Shown here in pieces: positions 43,400 through 55,609 of a stretch of DNA of 64,000 nt. The DNA is from Adiantum capillus-veneris. Its lineage: Eukaryota; Streptophyta; Polypodiopsida; Polypodiales; Pteridaceae. A program made the position numbers and the translations under genes. The stretch covers positions 154,820,293-154,884,292 of the forward strand of contig CM043958.1 in assembly GCA_014529385.2 (NCBI GenBank). Reading direction: 5' to 3'. A model generated the notes under the pieces. It made no database searches. It saw only the letters and a program-made list of their open reading frames with translations, and had not been told where the DNA came from. Positions within the stretch are counted from its first letter, which is position 1; the number at the start of each line of letters is the position of its first letter.

Positions 43400-45270
43400 T
43401 GATGTAGCCAAAGTTGGTCAACCATAGAAGATGGCATGGGCAGGCATGTGTAGGCTAGCAGAAGCATGGCAAAGGTAGGAGAAACTACAAATTTCTTGGG
43501 CATTTGTAGCCCAATAATGGGCTCCAAAAGGGGCTAAGTTGGGTAGTAGATGAAGGAGGTTCAAGGTAAAGTCTTTGGGCCTAGAAATATAGAGCTTGAA
43601 GTGTTGAAGGAGCAAGTTCAGATGGCTCATCAAATAGAGCTATGGAGCCCAAGATATTTGAGTTTGAAGGCGCAGTGCATTGTAGATCTGAGCTGGATAG
43701 GGCAAGTGAAGCCATGTCGTTCAAGCCAATTTGGAGATGTGGGTGTGTAGAGCTTGATTTATGGAGCCTACTGGTCTTTTCATAATGGCAATCTGAGTCT
43801 TGGATGTCAAGTTATTAGCAGCCAATGTTTTGGTGGGGGCTAGGTTTATGTCGGGTTGATCGCATTGGTAGACATGCCAGCTGATGATTTTGGAGCTTTG
43901 TCGGGGAGAGTATGCATTCTATGCAATGTATGGAGCTAACAAGAATTGACTGCTTGTCAACAAACAGAGTTACGGACTGCAAGTTACGACAGGACAGAGA
44001 TTGGGTGTGGTTGCTCGAGGATGGTTGCAGATGAAGTTTAGCATTTTTGTGGCCTCAGTTCGGGGTCTATGAGAATCTTGAAATGCGGAAAGGCTGTGAA
44101 GGAGCAAAGCCGATCATGTGAGATTTTGGTAGGGCTTTGCGGATTGAGATTCGGATCACCAAGTAACAAAGGGCAGACCGAGCAAAAGGGTCAAAAAAGG
44201 GGTTTTTTGAAAATGAATGTTTAAATTTTTGAAGGTTGGGGTGAATGCCCAAGAGGGCGCCATGTGGCAAGGACTAATCTCGTAGGCAAATCCGAAAAGT
44301 GAAATGGCAGCATATAAAGGCAGGAGTGTGACCCATTATGGGTGTGCAAGTGAGAGAGGGAGCTCTTGCTCCGTGTGGGCTATGGTGGGCTCTATTGGTA
44401 GTGCTCGAGGCTCACGGCCCTACAGGGGCACACGGCGCTGGTATTTTCATTGGTTGACGTAGTAGTGGTAGCGCGCCTGTGAGATGTTAACGGTTGTGCT
44501 GACCTGACGATTGGGGCTGACGGTTCCCAGGTCCACTAAGGGGCCAAATTTTTTGAGGAAAAGGGAGCCCCCCCACTAGCAATATCGCTAGTGCTAGGGG
44601 AGATATCCCGCGAAAACTGGGAGAGAGGAAGAGAGGAGGAATCCGAGGGGACTCCCAAGGCAAGTTCAAAGAGCAAGTGGGCGGCCAAAGCCGGGCAGCC
44701 TAGAGGGCAATCTAAAGTGGACAAAGAGCAATGTGAGGTGTCCACCATGCAATCATGCCAAAAAAGGAATAGACCAAGTGTATGCAAATCAAAAAATGCT
44801 ATATAGAGCTGAAGTTGAAGTGCACAATTTGGGGAGCTCCCTTTTTTTCTTTTTTTGGACTTAGGCAACCCCTTTAAAAGGAGGTGAACATGATTTTCAA
44901 AGGGCTTTTTGCCAAGGAGGCCATTGGAGCCAGGATAGGCTGCTGAGGGTTGTGCGCCGGCAAGGAATTGGTTGTGAATGGTTGTGTGTATGCAAGGAAA
45001 GCCATTGTTTTTGTCTCTTGGAATCAATTTCCCCTCCCCCCTTCTCTTCTCTGCTTGTGTGTGTGTGTTTCCGAGCATGTCGACGTGTGTGTCCCCTTGA
45101 GGTTTATCATGCAAAGAGAGATAGAGAGAGGCTGTGTGCGTGTGGAAGGCTGTAAATTGGACAGAGCAAAATGATTGGGTCTGTTTGGTGCATTGCAAAG
45201 TGTGTGTGCGTAGGGTCATGTGTCAGGCATTGTGTTGTGTGCTGGGTGTGTTCCCCTTTTCCCCTCTCCA
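43400..45270 (+). repeat. 5' LTR of the large gag-only element
   Basis: 1871 bp, TGATGTAGCC to CCTCTCCA. Candidate TATA motifs at about 44312 (catataaagg) and 44870 are both shared with the 3' LTR. The long minus-strand frame at 44536-45219 is broken in the other LTR and is not counted as a gene. Confidence 0.8.
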
Positions 45271-45349
45271 TCTTTTGGTGCCCCCACTAAGGAGTTGGCT
45301 TATGCTCGAATTTGAGGTTTAAAGCAATGTTTGGTAGCCGACAAAGTGG

Positions 45350-46906
45350 TTGGCTGATGGTCGAGGTGTTTGGTGGTCGAGTTTGAAGCCGACAGGGATG
45401 GTGGAGCCTAGTTTTGGCCCCATATTTATGGTTGTTGAAGATCCCAAGGATTGGTTAGCAGATTTTGAGTTATGGCTACTGTTGATGCATATGTTGGCAG
45501 ATGCGGAGAAGCTTCAGATGGTGCCGTTGTTGATGCACAGACAAGCCAAGATTCGGTTCGATGGTTTAAAGGATAGTGATTGAGGATCGTGGCAAGAGCT
45601 ACGAAATCAGATTTTGGAGCGTTTTTGAGAGGTGATCACTGCAGAGGAAGCTGGTGCAAAGCTGAAGGCGGTATGCCAGGATGTGAGTAAGGTGTTTTCT
45701 ATTTTCATTGAGCAATTTGAAGCTTGTTGGAGGTAATTAGAGGTTTCTATTGGGATAAAAGGCAATCAATATTTGAAGTTGTCAAAGTTGTTAGAGTGCT
45801 TGCATCGGAGGATTAGAGAAAAGGTGGAAGATGGTGTTGATACCTATGAGGACATGATCTATTTGGCCAAGATAAAGAGCAGAAAGGTAAAACGGAAGCT
45901 AGAACTCGGTGTGTTGAAGCCTGCAGATTATGTTCATGTTGCAAAGGTAGTAGAGTGTTATTTGTTCCGCCGACCGAAGGCAGTTCCAATTGTTTGAAGT
46001 GCAGAGCCTATAGAGGTAAGGCCTATGGTTGGTTATGTTCCTTGGAGGTTTCTACTTTGTGTTGTGCATGTGCCGAGGGTGGACGAGCTTGTCAACGAGG
46101 AGAAGCCCCATGTTGAGGTGAACCAAGGTGCAAAAGTGGTAGCAGATGTTGAAGGTCCAGAATGGATTAAAGAGGTAAAGCCTGTTCTTCTGGAATGCTT
46201 GTATGAAAAAGCAGTGGAGTGCAATCAGGTTGCAGATACTAAGGGTTTAGAAGTAGATGGAGAAAGTGTGCAAAGTCATGAAGATGATCAAGCATTGGTG
46301 GAGCACCAAGCGGATGAAGATGCAAATTTGGAGTCGGTATATGATGTTGGTGATGATAAAGATACAAGCTCAAGTTGCTGGGAGACAAGCGAGGATGATA
46401 GAGCGGATGAGTCCACATCCTATGGCGAGGACATGGAGTCTAACGAACCTGAGCTGGTAAAGGTAAATCTTCCTTATTATGTGTTTGATGGTATGATGAG
46501 AGCCAATGTTCAAGAAGAGTAGGAAACATAGCAAGCCAATGTGCTTGATGGAGACCAAGTGGAGGAATCTATGCCCACATATGGATCTATGCAAATGGAG
46601 ATGGTGTAGATTCTTTCCGCAGGGGATGGAGTGGCCCTATGTGTGGATGATGACCAAGAGGATGCAGTGTGGGGAGAATTTCTCTCTACCTTGACAGAGC
46701 ATGATGCAGCAGTAGAAGAGGTGATTGAAGCACAAGCAGTTAAAGTTGACAAGCAAGTGGAATTGATTAACCTTGAAGAGTAGCTGGTTGCAGTAGGAGG
46801 GCTCGATGATGCTAGAATCAAGTGTATGGCCAAAGAGGAGGTTGTGTTGCCAAAGATGGTGAAGATTCCAAGGCAACAGACATGTCTACTGGTGGATAAA
46901 GGATAA
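45350..46906 (+). pseudogene. Gag with acidic C-terminal extension, stop-ridden but in frame
   Basis: One continuous frame of about 518 codons starts near 45350. The first 200 residues carry a gypsy gag pattern: EDPKDWLADFELWLLLMHM, KIRFDGLKDSD, SWQELRNQILERF and the helical part up to KSRKVKRKLELGVL. A long acidic stretch follows (DDQALVEHQADED, DDKDTSSSCWETSEDDRADE). There is no zinc knuckle. Stops at 45581, 45626, 45734, 45995, 46520, 46529, about 46607 and about 46781 all fit C-to-T changes of CGA, CAA or CAG, with no frame shift in between. The start codon is not certain. Confidence 0.7.
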
Positions 46907-47449
46907 TCCCAGCAATGGCTTTTTTTCCATTGAAGGTATGTGAGCTTTGGTTGATGAATATGATGGTAGATACAGTTATGTGGTGGATGGCTCAACAGAT
47001 ACAAGGGTCTATGGTTGAGGCCTCCACTTTACTTGGTTGGGAGGGAGGGTCAGACAAGTGTTTGAACTTGTTGTGTCAAGTATATGTTTTTTGGATGTTG
47101 GTATGCTTGGTGCTACTCGGTATATAGTGGATAGTTTGTGGAGGGATTCTTGGAGTACTGAAAGCAGGCTATGGGCAGCCTATATACATGATGGGCTATA
47201 TGTGGGGGAACGGCACTATGGTAAGCGGCTACAAATTGGTGGAATACACCAATGACAGGTTTTTGATCCAGGCGAGAGCCATGTGATGCAGGGAGTGGGG
47301 AAATCCACTTGAAGGTTTGGCACTAGGCTTCAATAAGACTATGTATATATGGTTTTGGTTTTCTCATAGTGTGTGCCAGGTTTTGCAGTAAGAGGTGGAA
47401 TAAATCTCTTTTTTGGTTGAACATAAATGTTCAACTAGGGGGTGGGCAA
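46907..47449 (+). other. Tail of the interior of the large gag-only element
   Basis: Short plus-strand frames (46915-47127, 47037-47255) continue with coding-like text, for example GYGQPIYMMGYMWGNG, but no family is recognised. A purine tract ends the region. Confidence 0.4.
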
Positions 47450-49431
47450 TGATGGTGCATCCAAAGTTGGCCGACCATAGAAGATGGAATGGGCAGGCAT
47501 GTGCAGGCTAGCAGAAGCATGGAAAAGGGCAAGAGCAGCTACAAAGTTCCTGGGCAGACAGGTAGGAGCGGATATGTATGGTTGATGCGGTTTGTAGTCC
47601 AAGAAGGGCTCCAAAAGGGGCTCATTTGGGTAGCAGATGAAGGAGGTTAAAGGTGCAATCTTTGGGCCTAGAAATGTAGAGCTTGAAGTGATGAAGAATC
47701 AGGTCCAAACGGCTCAAACAGAGCTACAGAGCCCCAGATATTTGAGTTTGAAGGTGCAGTGCATTGCAGATCTGAGCCGGATAGGGCAAGTGGATCCATG
47801 TGTTCCAAGAAAATTTGGAGTTGTGGGTGTGTAGAGCTTGATTTATGAAGCCTGCTGGTCTTTTTAGAATGGCAATCTGAGTCCCGGATGTCAAGTTATT
47901 AGCAGCCAATGTTTTGGAGGGGGCCACGTTTGTGTCGGTTGGTGGCATCGATAGACGTGTCATCTGATGACTTTAGAGCTTTACCAGGGAGAGTATGCAT
48001 TCTATGCAATGTATGGATCTAAAAAGAATTGATTGCTCATCAAACAAAATTACCAACCGCAAGTTATGGCCGGACAGAGATTGGGTGCGGTTGCTCGAGG
48101 ATGGTTGTAGATGAAGTTTAGCATTTTTGCGGCCTCTATTTGGGGTCTTGGAGAGTCTTGAAATGTGGCAAGGCCGTGGAGGAGCAAAGCCAATCATGTG
48201 AGCTTTTGGCCGGACTTTGCAGATCAAGAATCGGATCACCAGGCACAGCAATGGGAAAACCGATCAAAAGGGTCCAAAAAATGGGGTTTTTTGAAAATGA
48301 AGGTTGAAATTTTTGAAGGCTGGGGTGAATCCACAAGAGGGCGCCACATGGTGGGGACAAATTTTCTAGAAAGTGAAACAACAGTGTATAAAGGCAGGAT
48401 CATGACCCCATTAGAGAGGGAGCTCTTGCTCCTTGTGGGCTATGGCAAGCTTTGTTGGCGGTGCTTGCGGCTCGCGGCCGTGTAGGGGTGCGCGGCACTG
48501 GTGTCTTTGTTGGTTGAGGCAGCGGTGGTAGCACGCCCATGAGCTGCTAACGGCTGTGTTGATGTGGCAGGGTTGAAGCTGGTTCTCGCGCCCGCTAAGG
48601 GACCAAGTTTTTTGAGGAAAAGGGAGGGGGCCACTAGCGATATCGATAGTGCTAGGGGGTATCCCTCGACAACAAGTGGCAGAGAGGAAGACAAGAGGAA
48701 TCGGAGGGGACTCCCAAGGCAAGTTCAAGAGCAAGTGAGCGGCCGAGCCAGGCAGCCTAGAGGGAAATCTAAAGCGGACAAAGAGCAATGTGAGGTGTCC
48801 ACCATGCAATCATGCCAAACAAGGAATAGGCCAAGTGTATGCAAATTAAAAAATGCTATAAGGAGCTGAAGTTGAAGTGCAAGAGCTAGGGAGATCCCTT
48901 TTTTTCCTTTTTTTTGGAGTTAGCCAACCCCTATAAAAGGAGGTGACCTGATTTTCAAAGGGCTTTTTGCCATTTGAATTTTTTTTGTCAAGGAGTCCAT
49001 TGGAGCCAGGATAGGCTTCCGAGGGTTGTGCCGACAGGGAATTGGTCGTGAACGGTTGTGTGTATGAAAGGAAATCCATCGTTGCTATCTCTTGGCATCA
49101 ATTTTCCCTCCCCCCTTCTCTTCTCTGCTTGTGTGCGTGTGGTTCCAGGCGTGTGTCGGCGTGTGTGCCCCCCTAAGGTTTATCATGCAAAGAGAGATAG
49201 AGAGAGGCTGTGTGCATGTGGAAGTTTGTGAATTGGGTAGAGCATAATGATTAGGTCTGTTTGGTGCATTGCAAAGCGTGTGTGCTTAGAGTTGTGTGTA
49301 GGTAGTAGTTTGCTTGCGGATAGTTTCAAGTTTTGAAGGTGAAATCTAGTGGATTGGGGCGTTGTGTATACCCTGGGCTATAGTGAGGCATTGTGTTGTG
49401 TGTTGGGTGTGTTCCCCTTTCCCCCTCTCCA
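47450..49431 (+). repeat. 3' LTR of the large gag-only element
   Basis: 1982 bp, TGATGGTGCATCC to CCTCTCCA. Compared with the 5' LTR it has an extra segment of about 100 bp near 49290-49390 and other small indels. A TATA motif, ctataaaagg, stands at about 48931. Confidence 0.8.
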
Positions 49432-50040
49432 AAGTGTAGAGGCCAAGTTGGACATACAAGGGGCCCTTGGAGCCCTCCCCTCATTGGATTTTCACAAAGA
49501 TGCACAAAGTGGGCCCAAGAAGGAGATTGGAGGACCGTTTTTCACTGAGCTTACTTTGATATTAGGAGCAACTAAGGGGGGACTTGAGAAACACCAGTCC
49601 ACATGCACTAAGAATTGCTCAAGGCAAGATCTTCCATGGAACCCATTGGCTAGTACACAATGAGTTCACATGGTTGGTAGTAGACCCTATGTCTCGTGGG
49701 GTCCCATGGCAGAGATTCCATCCCATACCCTAGGATATTGTTGAATTTTACATCACTTATTGAGGATGATCAAAGAACCTAGCTACATGGCATTAGGGGG
49801 TACAGAGCATGTGTCAGGATATCATCAAGGCTCTACCAATAGAGTAGATAGCACACACCTCTCAAGCTGGCAACTCTCAGCTGGATGTGGTGTTCACTCA
49901 CCTTGAGGTCCTCCTCATAGTTAGTGTCTACTTAGACTCAGGCCTTTGCATGTTCTTTGAGGTTCAGTGAGAGGGTCACCTCCATAGAGTTTCTCCATTC
50001 GTCACAAAGGCTTCATTCTCAACGAACTCAACCAATGACT
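49432..50040 (+). pseudogene. Decayed LINE ORF2, right part
   Basis: The LINE resumes with AQSGPKKEIGGPF and later THWLVHNEFTWLVVDPMSRG, RFHPIP and EFYITY. The stretch 49770-49990 matches the LINE pieces at 24985-25020 and 33130-33290, which helped define the insertions there. The zinc-binding end was not found. Confidence 0.6.
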
Positions 50041-50456
50041 TGAAGATAAAGAATGACAACGAAGATGACATGAGATGAAGCAAACGATAACAAAATGAAG
50101 ACACTTTTGAAGAGGACGCATATGAAGACCTCTTCACACATGAATAAATGAATAAATGATTTTGTACTCCCTAGGACTACTTTTGAACCTACTAAGTCCT
50201 ATTTGTGACCATAGTGTTGAATCCGATAGAGAACCGCTACAATGTATCATAAGACATTGAACCATGTTCATTGAATCTGCTTAGAAACACCATGATGTAT
50301 TCAATTAAGAGCCATGAAGTGTTAAATCAAGTGAGAACCACCATGATGTATCAGTAGATGAATCATGTTAGCCCAGGAGTGCACCATGAAAGGAACACAT
50401 GAACCAAAAACACATGAAGTCTTTGTAAAACCCTAAGTTTGGCTTAAGGGGGAAAT
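50041..50456. other. Region before an LTR, no gene recognised
   Basis: A motif gaaccaccatgatgtat recurs loosely (50290, 50335). The end, ggcttaagggggaaa, resembles a polypurine tract that would precede the LTR at 50457, so this may be the 3' end of a truncated LTR element. Confidence 0.45.
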
Positions 50457-50899
<443 letters not shown>

Positions 50900-52158
50900 C
50901 CCTCTCTACATCTCATATAGTGGACATCAATAGTGAAACCAAGTCAATGAAGAACCTACCATGGACACCCTAGTAGAAGGCCTTGGACTACTGGATACAC
51001 CTCGATTTTGCTACCCTCAACTTTGTACGTGTGAATAATGCCATCTTAAGCATCGGTTGCCTTTTGTAAGAAATTTGAAATGTAGACCACACTACATCCA
51101 AGAATCCCCATTCATGAGCTATGAGCACATCACGTCCAAAATATACTACTCCTAGATATTGAATTGTGGAACACACCCTATCCATAATCTGACCAACAAC
51201 AATGGATTGGTGCACTCATCCATAGTGTTTTAGATACATCTAATTGGTTCCCTGCCAGATTCATGTGCCTTGAACTTCGATCTACGCGTTAACTTGAATT
51301 CCAACACAAGGGTCCAAATTAATTATATGGAGAACTATTTGGCCCTCTCTGCCACTCACAAGCCTCTCTCTAGTTGGATCTGCAATCCTTTGCCAAATGA
51401 CCACGCTTTCCACAATTGATGGCTCATCCTCTTTCTTGAATGCGAAGCAGCAAGGGCTTCCCCATCAAATTCCAATGAGCGTAGTTATTGCCGTTTAAAT
51501 TTTTTCTGGCGCTCGAGCAAGGGGGTTCCATGTTAAAGTTGCAAGATCTAGAACATGAAGCCTTCTTGCACACCAAGGGTGGCTACACGAACCAATCTAG
51601 AAATTCTCCTAGACATTCCAATTCCTTGCCAATCCACTCCATCACAATTCCCAAATGGCTCCGCAAAATCCAATGTCCCTCTCTTCAGCTCTAAACTGCT
51701 CTCTTTGAACCCCATTCAAAGCGCATGAACCCCTATCGCTTCTCCAAAATCCCAAAAACTTTCTCCAATGCTCTAGACTTGGGGTGATCTACACCCTCAA
51801 CACTTAAGGCATTGAAAACATATAGCTTGAAGGAAGGGGTGGGGGGGGGGGGGGGGTTAAAACTCCATGGGTAGAGAGAGGTGGGTTGCTCAACCTTGAC
51901 AGTGTTTCAAGACGCTGGGAAATCACTGACACCAAGTGTTTCAAAATGCTAATAGCATGGTGAATCCCAACGCCGCTGAGCAGTGGCATGTTAGAATGCT
52001 CGGGGTCAGGTGGTGGGGGAAATGAACACCGACTGCTAGCTGAATTTTAAAACGCTAGGAGCAAAGAGTCCTCTAGATGGGCTATGCTTTGGGTAGCAAC
52101 AAAGGGTAGGGACAAGACACCGATGACAAGTGCCTTCTTCTCCTCTCTAAAGAGAACA
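50900..52158. other. Interval without a recognised gene
   Basis: No convincing frame. A 16-base G run stands at 51841-51856. Words such as agtgtttcaa and aatgct recur between 51900 and 52050. Confidence 0.45.
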
Positions 52159-52360
52159 AGAGAGAGATTCTCTTGAACCAATCAACCTTGGTGATGAATA
52201 ATTGAATGTGTATACAATGAAGGCAAGGGGTTGCTTATATAGAAACCTCAGTAAATTTCCCTACACAGACTTTGACAAATAAGTAAAATAAATACCAAAA
52301 AACCAAAGTAAATAATGGGATCACATTGGGCAGTTCACTTGAGATGCCAAAACTCTAACA
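52159..52360 (+). repeat. Second copy of the LTR-like 3' half
   Basis: From ttctcttgaaccaatcaacc to aactctaaca it repeats 50700-50899 with scattered changes. The 5' half of the LTR cannot be aligned here. Nothing like a primer site follows. Confidence 0.65.
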
Positions 52361-52471
52361 CCAATAGGAAGAGGGTGCAACCTCTCTAGCCAAAGATTGT
52401 AAAGTACTAAGTCTATATTAGAGGCTATTCTCTAAGCAATCAATTTCACTTTGAGAATTGTCATTGTGTCT

Positions 52472-52508
<37 letters not shown>

Positions 52509-53379
52509 ATGCTCTTTCACTTGGCATAGCCTAGCCCTAATCTCCATCTCTCTAACCCTAACCCTAACCTTAAAACCATGGTTAAGCTAAGGCTCCATCC
52601 TCAATAGCCTAAAGCTAAGTCATTGGTGATTAGGGAGGACGCTTCCACATTTAGACCAACAATAATACCCATCAAGTAGCAGCCAACAAAACTCATCCAC
52701 AAAGAGCATTGCGGGCACAAGTACTAAGGCTTGTTCCTCCGATTCTTTTATAGTGGATGCATACCTAATGCCCACTAGTCTTTCTCCTAGGAGGGGTGTC
52801 TATTGCCCCAAAATTGGTTGTGTTCGTTCAATCCCTACTGGTCTTGGAAAATTCCCTGATGCATACCTAGGCATTGGTGGTACTTGAGGAGGTGCTACTT
52901 GGGTTGGTGGGGCATAATGTTGCTCTCTCACATATCCCTTGTTGTAGTAACACTCTTCCATCACATGATTCATCCATTTTTGCTCGATGACATACTACTT
53001 GGTTTCTTAGCATGTGGCTTAGCAAATGATCTTATCCTTTTGAGCACTTCTTCAATAAGTTGCTCCTGAATTACAGTTGCATCGTTCTTTTGTGCTAATT
53101 TTGTGGACTTAGATCTGAGCTGTAAATCCATCAAGCTCAGCTTATGTACCAAGAAATGCTACAGCAGTTAGAAGCCCTAGAGCTTCTAGCCAACAAACTT
53201 CTTCAAAGCAGAAACCATTGAAAGATCATATGGTTGTTGGAAGTTTCCAGTTGACCCATGTTCCCTCAAGATCTACAGACAAATGCTTATATGAAGATCA
53301 TCAAGGACAAAAGTTTCAACTAATCTCTACAAGTCAGAGTCAAAAGCCGACAAATCCAATAGTGTTCATATAGTTACAT
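52361..53379. other. Interval without a recognised gene
   Basis: It contains a (CT)n tract at 52478-52506 and a short telomere-like run of CCCTAA (52552-52570). No supported coding region. Confidence 0.45.
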
Positions 53380-55199
53380 GTGTTCATGCTCACATATGCA
53401 TATCAAGATGCACATGGTAACGAATATCAGCAAGATCAAGACCTTGTACAAACCCATATGGATGGTACGACTGAAGTCAAAGACTATCTGAAGATGATGC
53501 AAGACCTCAAGCTGCCAGAACAGGTGACACAAAAGTCAAAATCAATGGAAGCTAAAGTCCAAAAAGCTACACAAAGGTCACCACCAAAATCTCCTCCAAA
53601 GAGACAGATTCTGCTAGAAATTATAGTGGATCTATTAAGATCAAAGTGTACTTAGATGCAGGTAGACAATGCTCAACAATTGCAAAAAAGTGCACTACTA
53701 CAGCCATATGAGTCGACATCAATTAAAGCATGTGATCAAAGGAAAGAAAATGTAGATAAAGCTCAATCAAAGGACACTGCCACAACAAAAGCAATCAATA
53801 CACAAAGAATTCCTGAGATAATCAAGTGCAAAATCATTAGTGAAAACAAAGAAAAGCTGTCAAGAGAAGTAAAGCTAGATTTTGACAAGAACCTCATGTC
53901 TTTTCGGACTTGAAAAAGATGTGGCCAACCACAGCTAGAAGATGCTCTTGAATTTGTGAACATATCAGGAGACAAATGAGCAAAATGCTGGGAAATCATC
54001 TCCACCACCATTGAAGTAAGTTCACAGATCATCCTAACTCAATTACATGTCATCAGAGCAAAAGATATGCGAGACAACATCATAATGGGAATGCCAATGG
54101 CTTAGAAGATGTCAAAGATACATAATTCAAACATGATGGAGTCATCACAGAGAACAAAGAATGAAGACCAAGACTGATCACCCGCGGACGACAGCACAAA
54201 GTCCTCAAGCACAATTCAAATGAAAGATCTTATTGAAGATGATTCATCTCCATCAATCAAAACTTCAGAAGAGCTTAAAGAAAATTAGGCAATAGCCAGT
54301 GCAGATCAAACAAAACAAAAATCAACCACAAAATCTATTGAGCATAGAATGCCACCATAGCCAGAAGTTAAGAAGAACAAGGTTGCAAAAAGTCAGGAAG
54401 AAATAGGAAGTCCAAAGATCAATCAGTCATTGCTAGTCGAATCAGTCGATGTAAGTCAGATTGGAAAACAAAGTCTCAAGCTACCTTCCATAAAGACACA
54501 GTTAGATCAATACGAGACAATGACAAAAGCTGGACAAAGATCTACAATAGAACTAACAATGAGAATAGTTGTAGTTCTCAGTAGTACAAAAAGAGAAAGT
54601 GTCAAATGCAATGGTCTACTGGATAAAGAAGCAAAGTGCAATATGGTTGCAGACAACATGCAGAGCATTCTAGAGATTACTTAGGGCAAGCCAGATAATA
54701 GAGAAATCATGTGTAAGGATACAAGTCAAAAAGAAATGGTTGCTACCCTTAGCATCCAAAATCATGAAGAGCAGGTAAAGTTTCAGGTAAACTCTTCAAA
54801 GGACATGCATGGAGATGTCATCGGACATCAGGTAAGACCAACACAAGGTAGATACAATGCTAATACTCTCTTCTCCAGGAGGTAGCCAGCAATAGTTGCA
54901 GATACCGTTAATGCTAGATTCAGAGTTAAAAAAGTCACAAGTATTGAAGAAAAATCTTGCAGACCTTTAAAGGTAAATCTAAAGTGGACCCCCCACCGAT
55001 TAGCACAAAAGAAGGTGTGACAGCATATGCCTCTACATTAAAGAACCCTCATGGATCTTTAAGCAAGTTAGGCTTTCAAAACTTCAAGTCAATTGTTGAC
55101 CCAACTAAAACCTCTAAGGAGACACCTAGAAAAGCAAAGATATATCAAGCAAAGTACTTACACATACCAAAAGTGGTTTTCGACCATAGAAATAGATAG
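53380..55199 (+). pseudogene. Long decayed K/S/T/Q-rich reading frame
   Basis: Plus-strand frames 53380-53655 and 53656-53913 are one frame broken by a single TAG. Further open pieces lie at 54430-54684 and 54957-55199. The protein text is rich in lysine, serine, threonine and glutamine, e.g. RSPPKSPPKRQILLE and KSKVDPPPISTKEG, with no cysteine pattern or enzyme motif. The sequence is A-rich on this strand. It may be a disordered gag-like protein of an unidentified element; function unknown. Confidence 0.35.
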
Positions 55200-55609
55200 A
55201 GCACATCTTGAGGAAGCCATAGAGTGCTTCAGATGCCAAAATTTACTGACCTAAAATAGGATATTTACTTTATGCATGGTTTTTTTCGAGTGTCAAAAAT
55301 GAAATTTGATTACATGAGAGTGTTAAGGATACTCTGCTCATGCTAGGCATTAAGTTTCGTTGCATTTGGAGTCTCGTAGCTACAAAAATTTGTCTAGATA
55401 AGGTTGCGATAAGGAAAGTAGCATTTGACGTCTGACACACATTTGAAATTGAGTCAGGTAGAAACCACTTAGACTTGGGTTTTTTGCGAGATTAGCTATC
55501 TCTTGTAGCCTCCATGCACTAGTCGAGTTAGCTACGTCCCACGGATTGACAATTTTGATGTCTGTGGTTCTCACTTGCTAGCTTTGAAATGGTGAGGCTT
55601 GGAAACCGA
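55200..55609. other. Interval without a recognised gene
   Basis: No motif is recognised; the decayed copia element starts abruptly after it. Confidence 0.4.

Larger units (their letters stand above)
43400..49431 (+). mobile_element. Large gag-only LTR element with about 1.9-kb LTRs
   Basis: Direct repeats at 43400-45270 and 47450-49431 enclose 2.18 kb that codes for a gypsy-like gag followed by an acidic region and no enzymes. The purine tract agggggtgggcaa stands directly before the 3' LTR. The element sits inside a decayed LINE that resumes at 49432. I could not find a clear target duplication (left flank catgt, right flank aagtg). It is a non-autonomous derivative of the LARD or TR-GAG kind. 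Confidence 0.8.

Noticed and set aside
44536-45219. Minus-strand frame of 227 residues
   Set aside because: It lies in the 5' LTR of the large gag-only element, its counterpart in the 3' LTR is broken, and it has no recognisable motif.
52552-52570. Three CCCTAA units, telomere-like
   Set aside because: Too short, and not the usual plant CCCTAAA unit; it occurs next to a CT tract and is likely chance.
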